64,000 nucleotides of DNA from Bacteroidaceae bacterium (GCA_017940605.1 JAGAYF010000050.1:62001-126000); one strand, 5' to 3'; counted from the first letter of the stretch, positions 32,872 through 42,630 are shown. Notes: generated by a model from the sequence alone, not told the origin. Numbers and translations are program-made.

Positions 32872-35800
32872 TCAGCGGACGAAGACTTTCTTGCCGTTGA
32901 CGATGTACAGGCCGCGGGCGGGCTGGGTCACGCGCTGCCCGTGCAGGTTGTAGTAGACGGCCTTTCCGTCGTTGGGTGCAAGGGCCGGCACGGCTTTGAC
33001 GGCGTTGGGGTCAATCTCAAACTTTTTGGCGGCTGCCTCGTGCCCCTCGGTGTTGGGCAGGTAGGCCTGGTTGGCGGCCAATGTCGTTGCCCCCGTCATG
33101 CTTACCTGGGCTTCCGTATCGCCGTCCAGGATGGCGTAGGCCTGTCCGGCCTGTACGCTGTGCGCAGTGAAGTTGCCCTTCAGCAGGTTCACCTCGGGCA
33201 TGGCCACTGCGTCCTCAGGCAGCGCCGCGCTGAGGGTGACGGTTGTCCCGGCCGTGCCCTGCAGGATGACTGGCAGGCCGTAGGGGATGGCTTCGCCCGA
33301 GCGGGCTATGGCTGTCAGCGTGGCCGTCGTCTCTGTCTGGTCGGTCACGGCGTAGGCCGTGACTCCGTCGGGCAGGACGAGGTTGAAGGGGTAGCATACG
33401 GCGGCAAATCCGTTTTGGCCGAACTGAACGGTGGCCTCGGGCTGCGATGCCTGGCTGTAGAGGTCGGCAACCTCGGCCGCGCTCAGGGCCTTGCCCCACA
33501 CGCGGGCGATGGAAATCGTCCCCAGCCAGGGATAGTCGCACGTTGTGCCGCCTTCCGATGCGTTGGTGTCGCCTCCGATGCAGAACCACTGCCATCCGGC
33601 GAACGGAAGGTCGGTAACCTCGTTGCCGTTGAGGGTGCGCGTGCCTATCAGCTTGCCGTTGAGGTAGATGCTGGCCTTTGTGTTGCCCGTCTTGAACTCA
33701 TCGGGGTTGGCATTGAGGACGGCGACGTAGTGCAGGTACTTGTCGGCCTCGAACTTGCCGGCAACGCCGAAGTTTGCCCCGCCCTGCGAGTAGTTGTAGT
33801 CGGGGCCGCCCGAGAATCCGTAGACATTGGCGTTGAATGTGATGCTTCCCGCGGTGGATATCTCAAATCCGGGGCCGCCGCCGGCCTGCTGGTTGCTCAG
33901 TGCGCTGATGATGCCGCTGCGATCGCCCGCGGGCACCTTGGCGTAGAACTCAAGGCTGTAGCCGTCGCACAGGCCGCGCGTGAATGCGGGGTCGTAGAAG
34001 TAGGGACGCTTCAGGAAGTTGGTGTTGGTGGCGTCGCACACCATCTCGTAGCGCTGCTGCTCGGTGTTGGCCTGGGTAGTGATGACGGCACCGGCGGGCT
34101 TCTCAATGGTGGCGTAGACTGACTTGTCGGCAAAGCCGCCTCCCTGGCTGAACTGCACGTCCAGCAGGCGCTCGTCCACGTTGGGCTCGGTGAATTTCTT
34201 CACCTCGTCGGTGTCATACAGGTTCTTCACCTGCTCCTCGTTGAGGGCCAGGTTGTGTATCTTGAATGAGACGAACGTCGTGGCGTTGGGGTTCTCGGCC
34301 GTGGCGGGATTGTCCTCGCCGGCTGCGTCGCCGCCCAGGATGAAGAACATGCCCTTGCTGCGGCGCGACGTTCCGCAGTTGGGATAGACGAAGTCGCCCA
34401 CGCCGGCCAGGGTGACCTTGGCCTGCTGCACGCCGTTGACGTAGAAGGTCTCGGTGTGCGCGCCCTTGTCAATGGCGACGGCCACGTGGTAGAAGCGGCC
34501 CGGGTGCAGGTAGTACTGCGAGTAGGCGTGGTTGTACTGTCCCCACGGGTCGGAGGCGTAGACGTGCTGGTAGATGTACTCCGAGGCCAGGCCCTGCAGC
34601 TTTATGTTGCCGTTGCTGTCGATGTTGCGGCTGGTGGTGTTGTGCATGAGCGAGAATCCGCCGCCGCCCTGGCTGCCCAGTATCTTGATGGTGTTGGCGT
34701 GGCTCCACTTGCCGCTCGTTGAGTTGTAGGACGCGCTGGCTGCCTTGTCCAGGCGGAAGACGGTCTCGATGGTGAACTGGTCCTTCAGCGTCTGGCCCAC
34801 GTTGTCGTCCTTGTCGTACTTCACGTAGAAGGCACTCTTGCCGTTATAGGAGGCCGAGTTGTTGTCGCTGCTCTGAAGCTTGGAGCTGCCCAGCGAGTAG
34901 GACCCGTCGGGGGCTGCCTGCACGACGGCCTCGCCCAGCTTGCCCACTGCGTTGCTGCTCTCGCCCCTGTTCAGGACGATGTTGCCGTTGGCGAAGCCCA
35001 CGTCGAGCACGACGCTCCGCTCCACGACGGCCGATGCGCCCTTCCAGCCCGTGGTGGCGCGGTACTCGCTGCGGCTGTCCTTGGGAACGTACATGGTGCA
35101 GCGCGAAATGACGTTGGTGGGCAGGCCCAGGCACGCGCACTCGGCGGGATGCAGTATCTTGCTATAGATGGTCTTTAGCGCCAGGCAGTTGTAGAATGCG
35201 TTGGCCCTTATCTCGGTCAGCGTCGGGGGCAGCGTGAGGGTGGTCAGCGCGGTGCAGTTCTCAAATGCCTTTTCGGCAATGGCGGTCACCTTGTAGTACA
35301 CGTTGCCGTCGCGCACATAGGAGGGGATGTTCAGCTTGTTGCCTATCTTGACATAGCCGGCCACCTCGGCCGTCTTCTGTTCCTTGTCGGTGATGCGGTA
35401 GGCCACGCCGTCGGCCAGGATGAGCGAGTCCCAGTCGCCGGCATTCTCCTCCAGCGACATGAAGTAGATGTGGTTTCGGTTGGCTTGGATCACCAGCCAG
35501 CCGGGATAGTTGACCGAGCAGTCCTCAAACTCGCCCTCAAAGATGCCCGTCATGTCCAGTTCCTTGTCCATGCGACGCTTCTCCAAGTCCCACACATACA
35601 GGATGGACGGTTCGGTCGACGTGTCGAATCCGCAGGGCATGTACAGCAGGCCGTGGCGGATGGCCGCGCCCTGGGTCACGTCGTTCATGCCGCCCGAGTA
35701 GGTGTCCTCAAAGCTGTAGCTCTCCAGTGCGTCGGAATCGTGCAGCCACACCTTGTCGGGCTTGCCCTCGCCCACCTCGGGAATCTTGAACTTCCTGATC

Positions 35801-36372
35801 AGGTGCTTGTTGCCCTGCTTGTTGTAGCCCACGGTGTTGCTGTGCGAGTAGAGGTAGTTGTTCTCGCGGTCGATGACCCAAATGTTGGAGCCGTAGCCCG
35901 AGTCATCATAGCATATCTTCTGGACCAGCGTGGACGAGCCGTTGTCCACGTCGAGCCGCTCCACGTAGCACACGCTCTTCATGCCGTCCTCGTCGGTGTA
36001 GGCGTGGCAGCGCGTAATGTAGAGCAGGGGCACCTTGTCGGTGCTGGCGTAGAACTGGTTGCTGAAGCTGGCCACGTTGGCGTGGTTGTAGGTGGCCGAT
36101 GCGTTGTCATAGGTGGCCAGCTTGAACGTGTGCAGCTTCGTGGCCGAGTTCACGCCGTTCAGCTTGTAGATGTTGCAAGTGCCGTAGTTCTGCAGGCTGA
36201 CCAGGTAGTCGCCCCAGATGTCCATGCCCTGCACCCCGTTGTGCGACAGGTTGAAGCCCTGGTTGCAGGTGGGAATCGTGAATTCAGCGCCCGCCCGGGC
36301 CTTCATGGGGAAGGTCAGGGCACAGGCCAGGATGGCCATGGCGAGACAAATGTCGGAAGTAATTTTTTTCAT
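32872..36372 (-). CDS. Large secreted multidomain protein (propeller-like, LRR, LamG x2) with T9SS-like tail
   Basis: 1166 residues from the ATG at 36372 with a signal peptide (MKKITSDICLAMAILACALT); the open frame upstream of it is a shadow. Order of regions: a beta-propeller-like part (about 30-300, with repeated YLYSHSNT-, VWDLEKRR-type strands); a short BspA-like leucine-rich repeat block (KAFENCTALTTLTLPPTLTE); two LamG/concanavalin-type domains (about 500-700 and 740-930), each with the FYHVAVAIDKG or LHYVAVLNANP strand; a mixed beta region; and a C-terminal YYNLHGQRVTQPARGLYIVN followed by GKKVFVR. That ending resembles the short C-terminal tails of Prevotella-type surface proteins, some of which use the T9SS. 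Ligand unknown; surface or adhesin role is an inference. Confidence 0.8.
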   Translation of the reverse strand: MKKITSDICLAMAILACALTFPMKARAGAEFTIPTCNQGFNLSHNGVQGMDIWGDYLVSLQNYGTCNIYKLNGVNSATKLHTFKLATYDNASATYNHANVASFSNQFYASTDKVPLLYITRCHAYTDEDGMKSVCYVERLDVDNGSSTLVQKICYDDSGYGSNIWVIDRENNYLYSHSNTVGYNKQGNKHLIRKFKIPEVGEGKPDKVWLHDSDALESYSFEDTYSGGMNDVTQGAAIRHGLLYMPCGFDTSTEPSILYVWDLEKRRMDKELDMTGIFEGEFEDCSVNYPGWLVIQANRNHIYFMSLEENAGDWDSLILADGVAYRITDKEQKTAEVAGYVKIGNKLNIPSYVRDGNVYYKVTAIAEKAFENCTALTTLTLPPTLTEIRANAFYNCLALKTIYSKILHPAECACLGLPTNVISRCTMYVPKDSRSEYRATTGWKGASAVVERSVVLDVGFANGNIVLNRGESSNAVGKLGEAVVQAAPDGSYSLGSSKLQSSDNNSASYNGKSAFYVKYDKDDNVGQTLKDQFTIETVFRLDKAASASYNSTSGKWSHANTIKILGSQGGGGFSLMHNTTSRNIDSNGNIKLQGLASEYIYQHVYASDPWGQYNHAYSQYYLHPGRFYHVAVAIDKGAHTETFYVNGVQQAKVTLAGVGDFVYPNCGTSRRSKGMFFILGGDAAGEDNPATAENPNATTFVSFKIHNLALNEEQVKNLYDTDEVKKFTEPNVDERLLDVQFSQGGGFADKSVYATIEKPAGAVITTQANTEQQRYEMVCDATNTNFLKRPYFYDPAFTRGLCDGYSLEFYAKVPAGDRSGIISALSNQQAGGGPGFEISTAGSITFNANVYGFSGGPDYNYSQGGANFGVAGKFEADKYLHYVAVLNANPDEFKTGNTKASIYLNGKLIGTRTLNGNEVTDLPFAGWQWFCIGGDTNASEGGTTCDYPWLGTISIARVWGKALSAAEVADLYSQASQPEATVQFGQNGFAAVCYPFNLVLPDGVTAYAVTDQTETTATLTAIARSGEAIPYGLPVILQGTAGTTVTLSAALPEDAVAMPEVNLLKGNFTAHSVQAGQAYAILDGDTEAQVSMTGATTLAANQAYLPNTEGHEAAAKKFEIDPNAVKAVPALAPNDGKAVYYNLHGQRVTQPARGLYIVNGKKVFVR

Positions 36373-36405
36373 ATTGCGACAGTGTTGAAGTGATTGATAT
36401 TTGGA

Positions 36406-36413
36406 TACAAAGG
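36406..36413 (-). promoter_or_regulatory. Promoter -7 box of the large secreted protein gene
   Basis: Minus-strand TACCTTTG, 34 nt before the start codon. Confidence 0.65.
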
Positions 36414-36540
36414 TACAAAAAAAATGGATAGGGCCGTCATTATGGCCCAAAAACAGTCCGTAAAAAGAAAAATAAGTCCCCTCGTCCGCCCCTGGCCGCC
36501 CTGCGTTGTACGCGGCGCGGCCGTTTGGGGCGGTTGGTCC

Positions 36541-36665
36541 GGCAGGGGCGGACCGGGGCTGGCCGGCCGGGGCGTGGCAGCAGCGCGGATGGGGCGTGAA
36601 AGGCGGCGTATGCGCCCTGAAGAAACCGCCCCTGGGGCGCAAAAGCCCGCATCCCGCGGGCGCGC
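36541..36665. repeat. GC-rich intergenic repeat copy
   Basis: Holds GGGGCGTGAAAGG (36591-36603) and GGGGCGCAAAA (36634-36644), the two boxes of the repeat family, followed by a small hairpin GCCCGCatcccGCGGGC. The rest of the gap 36414-36779 shows no gene apart from the terminator at 36712-36741. Confidence 0.6.
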
Positions 36666-36711
36666 CTTGCCGCAGGGAGGGTCGGGCCGACGGCCGGCAT
36701 GACCATAAAAA

Positions 36712-36741
36712 CAAGGCCGCCCCACGAAGGAAGCAGCCTTG
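36712..36741 (-). terminator. Terminator after secDF
   Basis: Stem CAAGGCCGC (36712-36720) with GCAGCCTTG (36733-36741), one internal mismatch; on the minus strand it is followed by TTTTTATGG. Confidence 0.8.
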
Positions 36742-36779
36742 AAAAAACATTATGAAAAAATTTGAATCCTGAGGAATGT

Positions 36780-39700
36780 CTAAGCCTTTACGTTCTGGGC
36801 ATCCTGCACGCGGATGCTCTCGTCGGCCTTGATGCCCTTCGTTCCGCGCAGCGTGATGTAGGCCAGCGGGGCGGCAATGAAGAGCGATGAGAGCGTGCCG
36901 TACACAACGCCCAGTATCATGGCGAATGCAAAGCTGCGTATGCTGTCGCCGCCGAAGATGAAGATGACGAGCAGCACCAGCAGCGTCGTGATGGACGTGT
37001 TGATGGTACGGGCCAGCGTGCTGTTGAGCGATTGGTTGAACAGCAGCTGCTTGTCGCGGTTGGGGTACAGCCCCAGGTACTCACGCACGCGGTCGAACAC
37101 GACCACCTTGTCGTTGATGGAGTAGCCAATACACGTAAGTATGGCGCCGATGAACGTCTGGTCCACCTCGAGCGAGAACGGCACGATGCCCCACAGCAGC
37201 GAGTATGTGCCGATGATCAGCGTGGCGTCGCAGGCCAGCGCAATGGTGCTGCCCAGTGAGAATGCCACGTTGCGGAAGCGGATCAATATGTAGATGAAGA
37301 TGGCTATCAGCGAGAGCAGCACGCTGATGATGGCTCCGTGGGTCACGTCCTTGGCAATGGAGGGTCCTACCTTCTGCGATGAGATGATGGAGCCGCCGTC
37401 GCGCTTCTCAGTGTTCTTGAAGTCCTCCAGCGTCACCTTGTCGCTGAGCAGCTTGCCGTCGCTCAGGCTCTTGTAGAGCACCTGCTCTATCTCGGCATCG
37501 ATGGACGGGTCGTTTTCCTCAATGCGGTAGTTGGTTGAGATGCGCACCGTCTGGTAGTCGTTGCCCAGGGCAATGACGGACACGTTGGCCTCGGGCATGC
37601 TGGCCTGCACGAGTTCCCTTACGGCCTCGGGCTGCACGGTTTGCTCAAACTTCACCTCAAAGTTGCGGCCGCCGGTAAAGTCAATGCCGGTGCTCAGGCC
37701 GCGCGTCAGGAACGAGCCGATGCAGATGACGATCAGCACGCCCCAGACGAGGAACGACTTCTTGTAGGCGCTCATGAAGTGGTACTGGGGGTTCTTCATC
37801 ATGTTCTGCGAATACTTGGTGGTGAAGGTAAGGTTCTGCCATGCGTTCTTCCAGAACTCATGCTTCCACTTCGTCTTCTTGCCCAGGTAGTAATCGTAGA
37901 ACAGGCGGGTGATGCACACGGCGGTGAACACCGAGGCCAGCAGGCCGATGATGAGCGTCGTGGCAAAGCCGCGCACAGGACCGGTTCCGAAGTAGAATAG
38001 GATGATACCCGTGATGATGGACGTGGCGTTGGAGTCGATGATGGCCGACAGCGCGTGCTGGTAGCCCAAGTTGACCGACTTGTACAGCGGATGGCCCGCG
38101 CGCAGCTCCTCCTTGGTGCGCTCATAGATGAGCACGTTGGCGTCGACCGCCATACCCAGCGTCAAAACCATACCCGCGATGCCCGACATGGTGAGCGCGG
38201 CCTGGAATGAAGTCAGGATGCCGAAGGTAAAGAACAGGTTGAGCAGCAATGCAAAGTTGGTGATCAAACCAGGAATCATGCCGTATACGAGGCACATGTA
38301 AATCATCAGGAGGACAAAGGCCAGGACGGAGGAAATGAAGCCCTGGTTGATGGATTTCTGGCCGAGGCTCGGACCTACGATGTCTTCCTGCACGATGTGG
38401 GCCGGCGCAGGCATCTTTCCTGAGTTCAGCACGTTGGCAAGGTCCTTGGTGTCCTCGGTAGTGAAGTGTCCCGTGATGGAGGAGCGGCCGCCCGTGATTT
38501 CATTCATGACGTTGGGGGCGCTGTACACCACGTCGTCCAGCACGATGGCGATGGCGTGGTTGATGTTCTTCTTGGTCAGGTCGGCCCAGGTGCGTGCGCC
38601 GTCGGTGTTCATCTCCATGGACACGCTGGGACGGCCGTATTGGTCAAATTCAGTGGATGCCGTCACAATGACATCGCCCTCCAGGGGAGCGCGGCCGTTG
38701 TTGCCCGATGTCTTGATGGCATAGAGTTCGTAGAGTTCCTGCTTCTGTGAAAGTTCAGACGGCTTCACGCCCCATTTCAGGCTGAGGTCTTCCGGCAGTG
38801 CGCTCTTGGCTATCTCGCTGTTCAGCAAGGCAGTGACTTCTGCGGTGTCGCGGGCCAGGGCGTAGCCGACCATGCAGCCGCCGCTCTGTGAGGGCACGGG
38901 TTGCAGGATGGCCAGGAGGGGATGCTCCCTCTTTATCTTTTCCAGGTCGGCGCTGGTTGCGTTTGCCTGCTGGGCCTGGTTGCCTGTCAGCTTGGCCTTG
39001 AGGATGGCATCGCTGCTGCTGGTGTCGGCCTGTGTGGTGTCAGGTTCGGCGGCGGCCACGGCTGTCGTGTCTGCGTCGCCCACGGTGGCGGCCAGCTTGC
39101 TGTCTACGGTTGTGAGGTAGGGCAGGATGATGCTGGCGTCATAGGTTTCCCAAAATTCCAGGTTCGCGCTTCCTTGGAGCAGCTTGCGGATGCGGTCGGG
39201 CTCCTTGATGCCCGGCAGTTCTACCATGATGCGCCCCATCTGGCCCTCCAATGTCTGTATGTTGGGCTGCGCTACGCCGAAGCGGTCGATGCGGGAGCGC
39301 AATACGTTGTAGGAGTTGTCGACTGCGGCCTTCACTTCCGAGCGCACGACGTTCTCAATTTCCGAGTCCGTGCTGCGGGTGTTTACCTTTCCCTTTAGCT
39401 GCTGGGTGGCAAAGACGGTGTTCAGCTTGTCCTTGCCGGCAATGGCTTGGAAGTCCTTGACGAAAAGGGAAATGAAGTCGTCCTGGCTTTTCTGCGCCTC
39501 GGCTGTTGCCTGGGCGAGGGCCTTGGTGAAGTTGGGGTCGGTGGAGTGGTCGGCCAGGCTCTTGATGACATCGGGAACCGAGACTTCCAACACTACGTTC
39601 ATGCCGCCCTTGAGGTCGAGGCCAAGGCCGATCTGCATTTCCTGGCACTGCTTGAGCGTGTATGCGCCGAACCAAACTTTCTCGTTCTTGAGCGAATCGA

Positions 39701-39839
39701 GATAATACTGGCCGGCCTTTGCTTCCATTTTGGCTGCTTTCCCCTCGTAGTGGCGGGTAACGAAAGAGAATGACAGGTAGTAGATGCAAACCAGCACGAG
39801 CAGTACTGCAAATACTTTTACTAATCCTTTGTTCTGCAT
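36780..39839 (-). CDS. secDF: Fused protein translocase subunit SecDF
   Basis: 1019 residues, a natural SecD-SecF fusion as is normal in Bacteroidota. The SecD half has the membrane segment at residues 7-26, the D1 motif GLGLDLKGGMNVVLEVSV (about 71), a large periplasmic domain P1 (about 90-480) and the TM block with GMAVDANVLIYERTKEEL (D4 region). The SecF half begins near residue 690 and ends with VVFDRVREYLGLYP and IFIFGGDSIRSFAFAMILG. It uses proton motive force to pull proteins through SecYEG, so it supplies all exported proteins of this window, including T9SS cargo. Monocistronic with its own promoter and terminator. Confidence 0.97.
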   Translation of the reverse strand: MQNKGLVKVFAVLLVLVCIYYLSFSFVTRHYEGKAAKMEAKAGQYYLDSLKNEKVWFGAYTLKQCQEMQIGLGLDLKGGMNVVLEVSVPDVIKSLADHSTDPNFTKALAQATAEAQKSQDDFISLFVKDFQAIAGKDKLNTVFATQQLKGKVNTRSTDSEIENVVRSEVKAAVDNSYNVLRSRIDRFGVAQPNIQTLEGQMGRIMVELPGIKEPDRIRKLLQGSANLEFWETYDASIILPYLTTVDSKLAATVGDADTTAVAAAEPDTTQADTSSSDAILKAKLTGNQAQQANATSADLEKIKREHPLLAILQPVPSQSGGCMVGYALARDTAEVTALLNSEIAKSALPEDLSLKWGVKPSELSQKQELYELYAIKTSGNNGRAPLEGDVIVTASTEFDQYGRPSVSMEMNTDGARTWADLTKKNINHAIAIVLDDVVYSAPNVMNEITGGRSSITGHFTTEDTKDLANVLNSGKMPAPAHIVQEDIVGPSLGQKSINQGFISSVLAFVLLMIYMCLVYGMIPGLITNFALLLNLFFTFGILTSFQAALTMSGIAGMVLTLGMAVDANVLIYERTKEELRAGHPLYKSVNLGYQHALSAIIDSNATSIITGIILFYFGTGPVRGFATTLIIGLLASVFTAVCITRLFYDYYLGKKTKWKHEFWKNAWQNLTFTTKYSQNMMKNPQYHFMSAYKKSFLVWGVLIVICIGSFLTRGLSTGIDFTGGRNFEVKFEQTVQPEAVRELVQASMPEANVSVIALGNDYQTVRISTNYRIEENDPSIDAEIEQVLYKSLSDGKLLSDKVTLEDFKNTEKRDGGSIISSQKVGPSIAKDVTHGAIISVLLSLIAIFIYILIRFRNVAFSLGSTIALACDATLIIGTYSLLWGIVPFSLEVDQTFIGAILTCIGYSINDKVVVFDRVREYLGLYPNRDKQLLFNQSLNSTLARTINTSITTLLVLLVIFIFGGDSIRSFAFAMILGVVYGTLSSLFIAAPLAYITLRGTKGIKADESIRVQDAQNVKA

Positions 39840-39895
39840 TGTTTAATTATTTTATTTTTTTAATTTATTTTCAATCAGACGCTATTATGAGCGTG

Positions 39896-39903
39896 CAAAT
39901 ATA
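39896..39903 (-). promoter_or_regulatory. Promoter -7 box of secDF
   Basis: Minus-strand TATATTTG, 57 nt before the start codon in an AT-rich region. Confidence 0.6.
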
Positions 39904-39999
39904 GCAAAATTATTCCAAATGCCCTGCAAATGTTGCCTTATTTTTGTTTTTCGGGTCAAAAAGCGGTTGTGGCAGGGCGGTGTGGGCGTGCAAATCATG

Positions 40000-41118
40000 C
40001 TAGTGGCGCTTGTGCTGCACCAGCTTCAGGTAGGCGTGGATGGGGTAGTGGTCCGAGTGGGGCATGTCGCGGTCCACGCGGGCCTGGGCGGCCTTCCAGT
40101 GGTGGCTGCACAGGATGTTGTCCAGGCGGAAGTACATGCCCGACTTGTGGTAGGTGATGCCCGGGCCGCGGCCGCTGCGCGTGTAGGCATCGTTGAGGAT
40201 GCGGGTCAGGCGGTAGTGGGTATACGAGATGGGCGAGTCGTTGAAGTCGCCGCACAGGATGACAGGCATGTCGCCCAGGCGGCCGATGGCTGCGCCCAGC
40301 GCGTCGGCCTGCTGCGCGCGCGCCACTCCCGCACCGTCCACCTTGCGGGCCAGGTGGCGTATGTTGTTCTTGTTGCTGCGGTCGGTGGGTACGGTGACGA
40401 CCTCCCTGTACATGCGCTTGTCCTGCTCGTCCATGGCGTTGGATATGAAGTGGCAGTTCACCACGGCCACGGTATCGCCCTCCATGATCACCTTATAGAT
40501 GGCTGCGCCGTAGTTTCTGTTCTGGGCCGGCACGACATGCCGCCCCACGATGGGGTAGCGCGAGCAGAAGGCCAGGCCGTTGCTGTTGCTGAGCCGCAGG
40601 GTGTCCTGGTAGGGCCACTGCGACAGTGCCTTTCTCAGGGGGCGGTACTTGGGCGAGTCGTGGTAGCACATGGCTTCCTGCAGGCACATGAAGTGGGCCT
40701 CGCTCCGGGACAGGTAGTCCAGCTGCTGGCGGAAGGCCTCGCTGTCGCCGCCGCCCGTGGTGAACCCTTCCACGTTGTAGCTCAGGACCTTGATGCTGCC
40801 GTCGGCCACTTGCCCCCCAGGGTTGAGGGGAAAGAACGTGCGTATGGGCGCGGCGCAGGCGGCCCACCCCATGAGCGAGCACACCAGGTAGCGCCGCCGC
40901 CTCACCAGCCACCACAGGGCAAACGCCACGCTGGCGGCCAGCCACAGGGGAAAGGTGAGCCCCGCCGCCACGAGCCACGAAAAACGGGCCGGATGCACCA
41001 TTTGGCTGTAGCCTGCGGCCACGAGTACTGCCAGCACCATGAGGTTGGCCAGCAGCAGGAGCGTGTCGGCACTGCGGCCCAGGAAACTTCTTCTGTGGTC
41101 CTTGGGGGAACGGCTCAT
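40000..41118 (-). CDS. Membrane-anchored endonuclease/exonuclease/phosphatase family protein
   Basis: 372 residues. Three hydrophobic helices at the N-terminus (about 14-40, 45-67, 73-92) anchor it in the inner membrane. The rest is an EEP-superfamily domain with KVLSYNVEGF (first strand), FMCLQEAMCYHD (metal-binding Glu), VNCHFIS, the VILCGDFNDSP motif and the C-terminal HSDHYPIHAYL catalytic His-Asp. Such membrane-anchored forms are common in Bacteroidota next to rhomboid genes; the domain probably faces the periplasm. Substrate unknown. It follows the rhomboid gene after 32 nt and is likely cotranscribed with it. Confidence 0.9.
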   Translation of the reverse strand: MSRSPKDHRRSFLGRSADTLLLLANLMVLAVLVAAGYSQMVHPARFSWLVAAGLTFPLWLAASVAFALWWLVRRRRYLVCSLMGWAACAAPIRTFFPLNPGGQVADGSIKVLSYNVEGFTTGGGDSEAFRQQLDYLSRSEAHFMCLQEAMCYHDSPKYRPLRKALSQWPYQDTLRLSNSNGLAFCSRYPIVGRHVVPAQNRNYGAAIYKVIMEGDTVAVVNCHFISNAMDEQDKRMYREVVTVPTDRSNKNNIRHLARKVDGAGVARAQQADALGAAIGRLGDMPVILCGDFNDSPISYTHYRLTRILNDAYTRSGRGPGITYHKSGMYFRLDNILCSHHWKAAQARVDRDMPHSDHYPIHAYLKLVQHKRH

Positions 41119-41150
41119 TCCGCTATTATATATAATATGGTATAGGAAAC

Positions 41151-42017
41151 CTATTTCCTATTGTTGAAGAGCTTGTCTTTCTCGGCCTGCGACAGGCTGT
41201 CATAGCCTGAGCGCTTTATCTTTTCCAGTATGCGGTCTATTTCTTCCTCCTCGTCGGCTTCCTCACGGGGCGGCGCGGGCTTTTTCCTGAATATGTCGCG
41301 CAGGCGGTCGGTCCATTTCCGGCGGTCGGAGTATTCCTGCCACGAGGTGAAGCCCGATGCGCGCCGGCGCAGCATGCGGCGCAGGATGAGCCAGCCTGCC
41401 AGTGCGCCGCCCAGGTGGGCAAAGTGGGCCACGCCGTCGCCCGGACCGCCCAGTGCCGACAGCAGGTCAATGATGATGAACCCAATGACCATGTACTTGG
41501 CCTTGAGCGGAATGGGGGGGATGAGCAGCATGACGCGCTCGTTGGGAAACAGCATGCCAAAGGCGATGAGCACGCCGTAGCACGCCCCTGACGCGCCCAC
41601 GGTGGTCCACAGGCTCAGGTATTGGCCCATGGGCATGGCATATCCGCCCGTGCGCACCATGCTGAAGTTGTTGAGCCCCTGCGCATAGTAGCTCACCAGT
41701 TGCACCACCTCCTGCGACAGGCCAGCCCCAATGCCGCACAGCAGGTAGAACCACAGGAAGCGGCGGCTGCCCAGCGAGCCCTCGACAATGCGGCCAAACA
41801 TCCACAGCGTGAACATGTTGCAGAACAAGTGCCAGAAGTTGGCGTGCATGAACATGTAGGTAAATACCTGCACGGGGTTGAAGTTGGGCGCCAGCAGGAA
41901 GTGCAGGCCCAGCATGTCGTTGAGGTCCACGCCACGGTTCTGGCCCACGATGAGGGCCAGGTAGACGATGGCGTTGATCATGATGAGATTCTTGGTGACG
42001 GGAGGGGTTTGCGGCAT
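41151..42017 (-). CDS. Rhomboid family intramembrane serine protease
   Basis: 288 residues. The catalytic Ser lies in TVGASGACYGVLIAFGM (GxSG motif) and the His in DGVAHFAHLGGALAGW; WHLFCNMFTLWMFGRIVEGSLG in the third segment is the Asn/His motif of the family. Six or more membrane helices are visible, followed by a charged cytoplasmic tail with SYDSLSQAEKDKLFNNRK near the C-terminus. It cleaves other membrane proteins within or near the membrane; targets unknown. Promoter at 42049-42056; the EEP-family gene follows. Confidence 0.92.
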   Translation of the reverse strand: MPQTPPVTKNLIMINAIVYLALIVGQNRGVDLNDMLGLHFLLAPNFNPVQVFTYMFMHANFWHLFCNMFTLWMFGRIVEGSLGSRRFLWFYLLCGIGAGLSQEVVQLVSYYAQGLNNFSMVRTGGYAMPMGQYLSLWTTVGASGACYGVLIAFGMLFPNERVMLLIPPIPLKAKYMVIGFIIIDLLSALGGPGDGVAHFAHLGGALAGWLILRRMLRRRASGFTSWQEYSDRRKWTDRLRDIFRKKPAPPREEADEEEEIDRILEKIKRSGYDSLSQAEKDKLFNNRK

Positions 42018-42048
42018 GGTGTGGGTGTTTGAACAATCTTTCTGGCTG

Positions 42049-42056
42049 CAAAGTTA
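42049..42056 (-). promoter_or_regulatory. Promoter -7 box of the rhomboid-EEP operon
   Basis: Minus-strand TAACTTTG, 32 nt before the rhomboid start codon. Confidence 0.65.
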
Positions 42057-42226
42057 GTTGAAAAAATCATGCCCGCCAATAAAAACCCAAAAAATAGGCA
42101 CGCCTGCCCGTCGGGACATCCATGTGTTGAAATGCATGAAAATGGCCGTAAACTAGCAAAAATCACGGCCTTTTGGTGCGAAAATGAAGAAAAAATAGCA
42201 AGAAAACGTTTTTTTTTCAAAAAAAA

Positions 42227-42257
42227 TTTGTTTGAGAGAATATATTCCGTATATTTG
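42227..42257 (+). promoter_or_regulatory. Strong promoter of the HU gene
   Basis: TTTG (42227-42230) and TATATTTG (42250-42257) at a 19-bp spacing, in a very AT-rich region. The expected leader is about 80 nt and A-rich. Confidence 0.75.
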
Positions 42258-42344
42258 CAAAGAAATTAAAGACTTATAGACCAGATAAAGACTGAATAAA
42301 CCAAAAATTCAAATTCAACCAATTAATTTTTAAAAACATCTATT

Positions 42345-42605
42345 ATGAACAAAACACAGTTAGTTGACGCTATCGCCCAGGGCTCTGGTTTGTCCAAGGC
42401 TAGCTCTAAGAAAGCTCTCGAAGCTACCATCGCAGCCGTTACTAAGGCTTTGAAGAAAGATGACAAGATTGCACTCGTTGGTTTCGGCACATTCGCAGTT
42501 GTGAAGCGTGCTGCCCGCAACGGTGTGAACCCCGCAACCGGCAAGGCCATCAAGATTAAGGCCAAGAAAGTGGTTAAGTTCAAACCATCTTCTACCCTGA
42601 TCTAA
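42345..42605 (+). CDS. HU family DNA-binding protein
   Basis: 86 residues, the canonical short HU. MNKTQLVDAIAQGSGLSKAS at the N-terminus, the core VGFGTFAVVKRAARNGVNPA with the DNA-binding beta arm, and KAIKIKAKKVVKFKPSS at the end. HU binds and bends DNA as a dimer and organises the nucleoid. Codon use differs from the surrounding genes: many GCT, TCT, GGT and AAG codons rather than GCC/GGC, as expected for a very highly expressed gene. Strong promoter upstream and terminator downstream. Confidence 0.96.
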   Translation: MNKTQLVDAIAQGSGLSKASSKKALEATIAAVTKALKKDDKIALVGFGTFAVVKRAARNGVNPATGKAIKIKAKKVVKFKPSSTLI

Positions 42606-42630
42606 TCCTCAGGAGCAGAAACATATCGGG

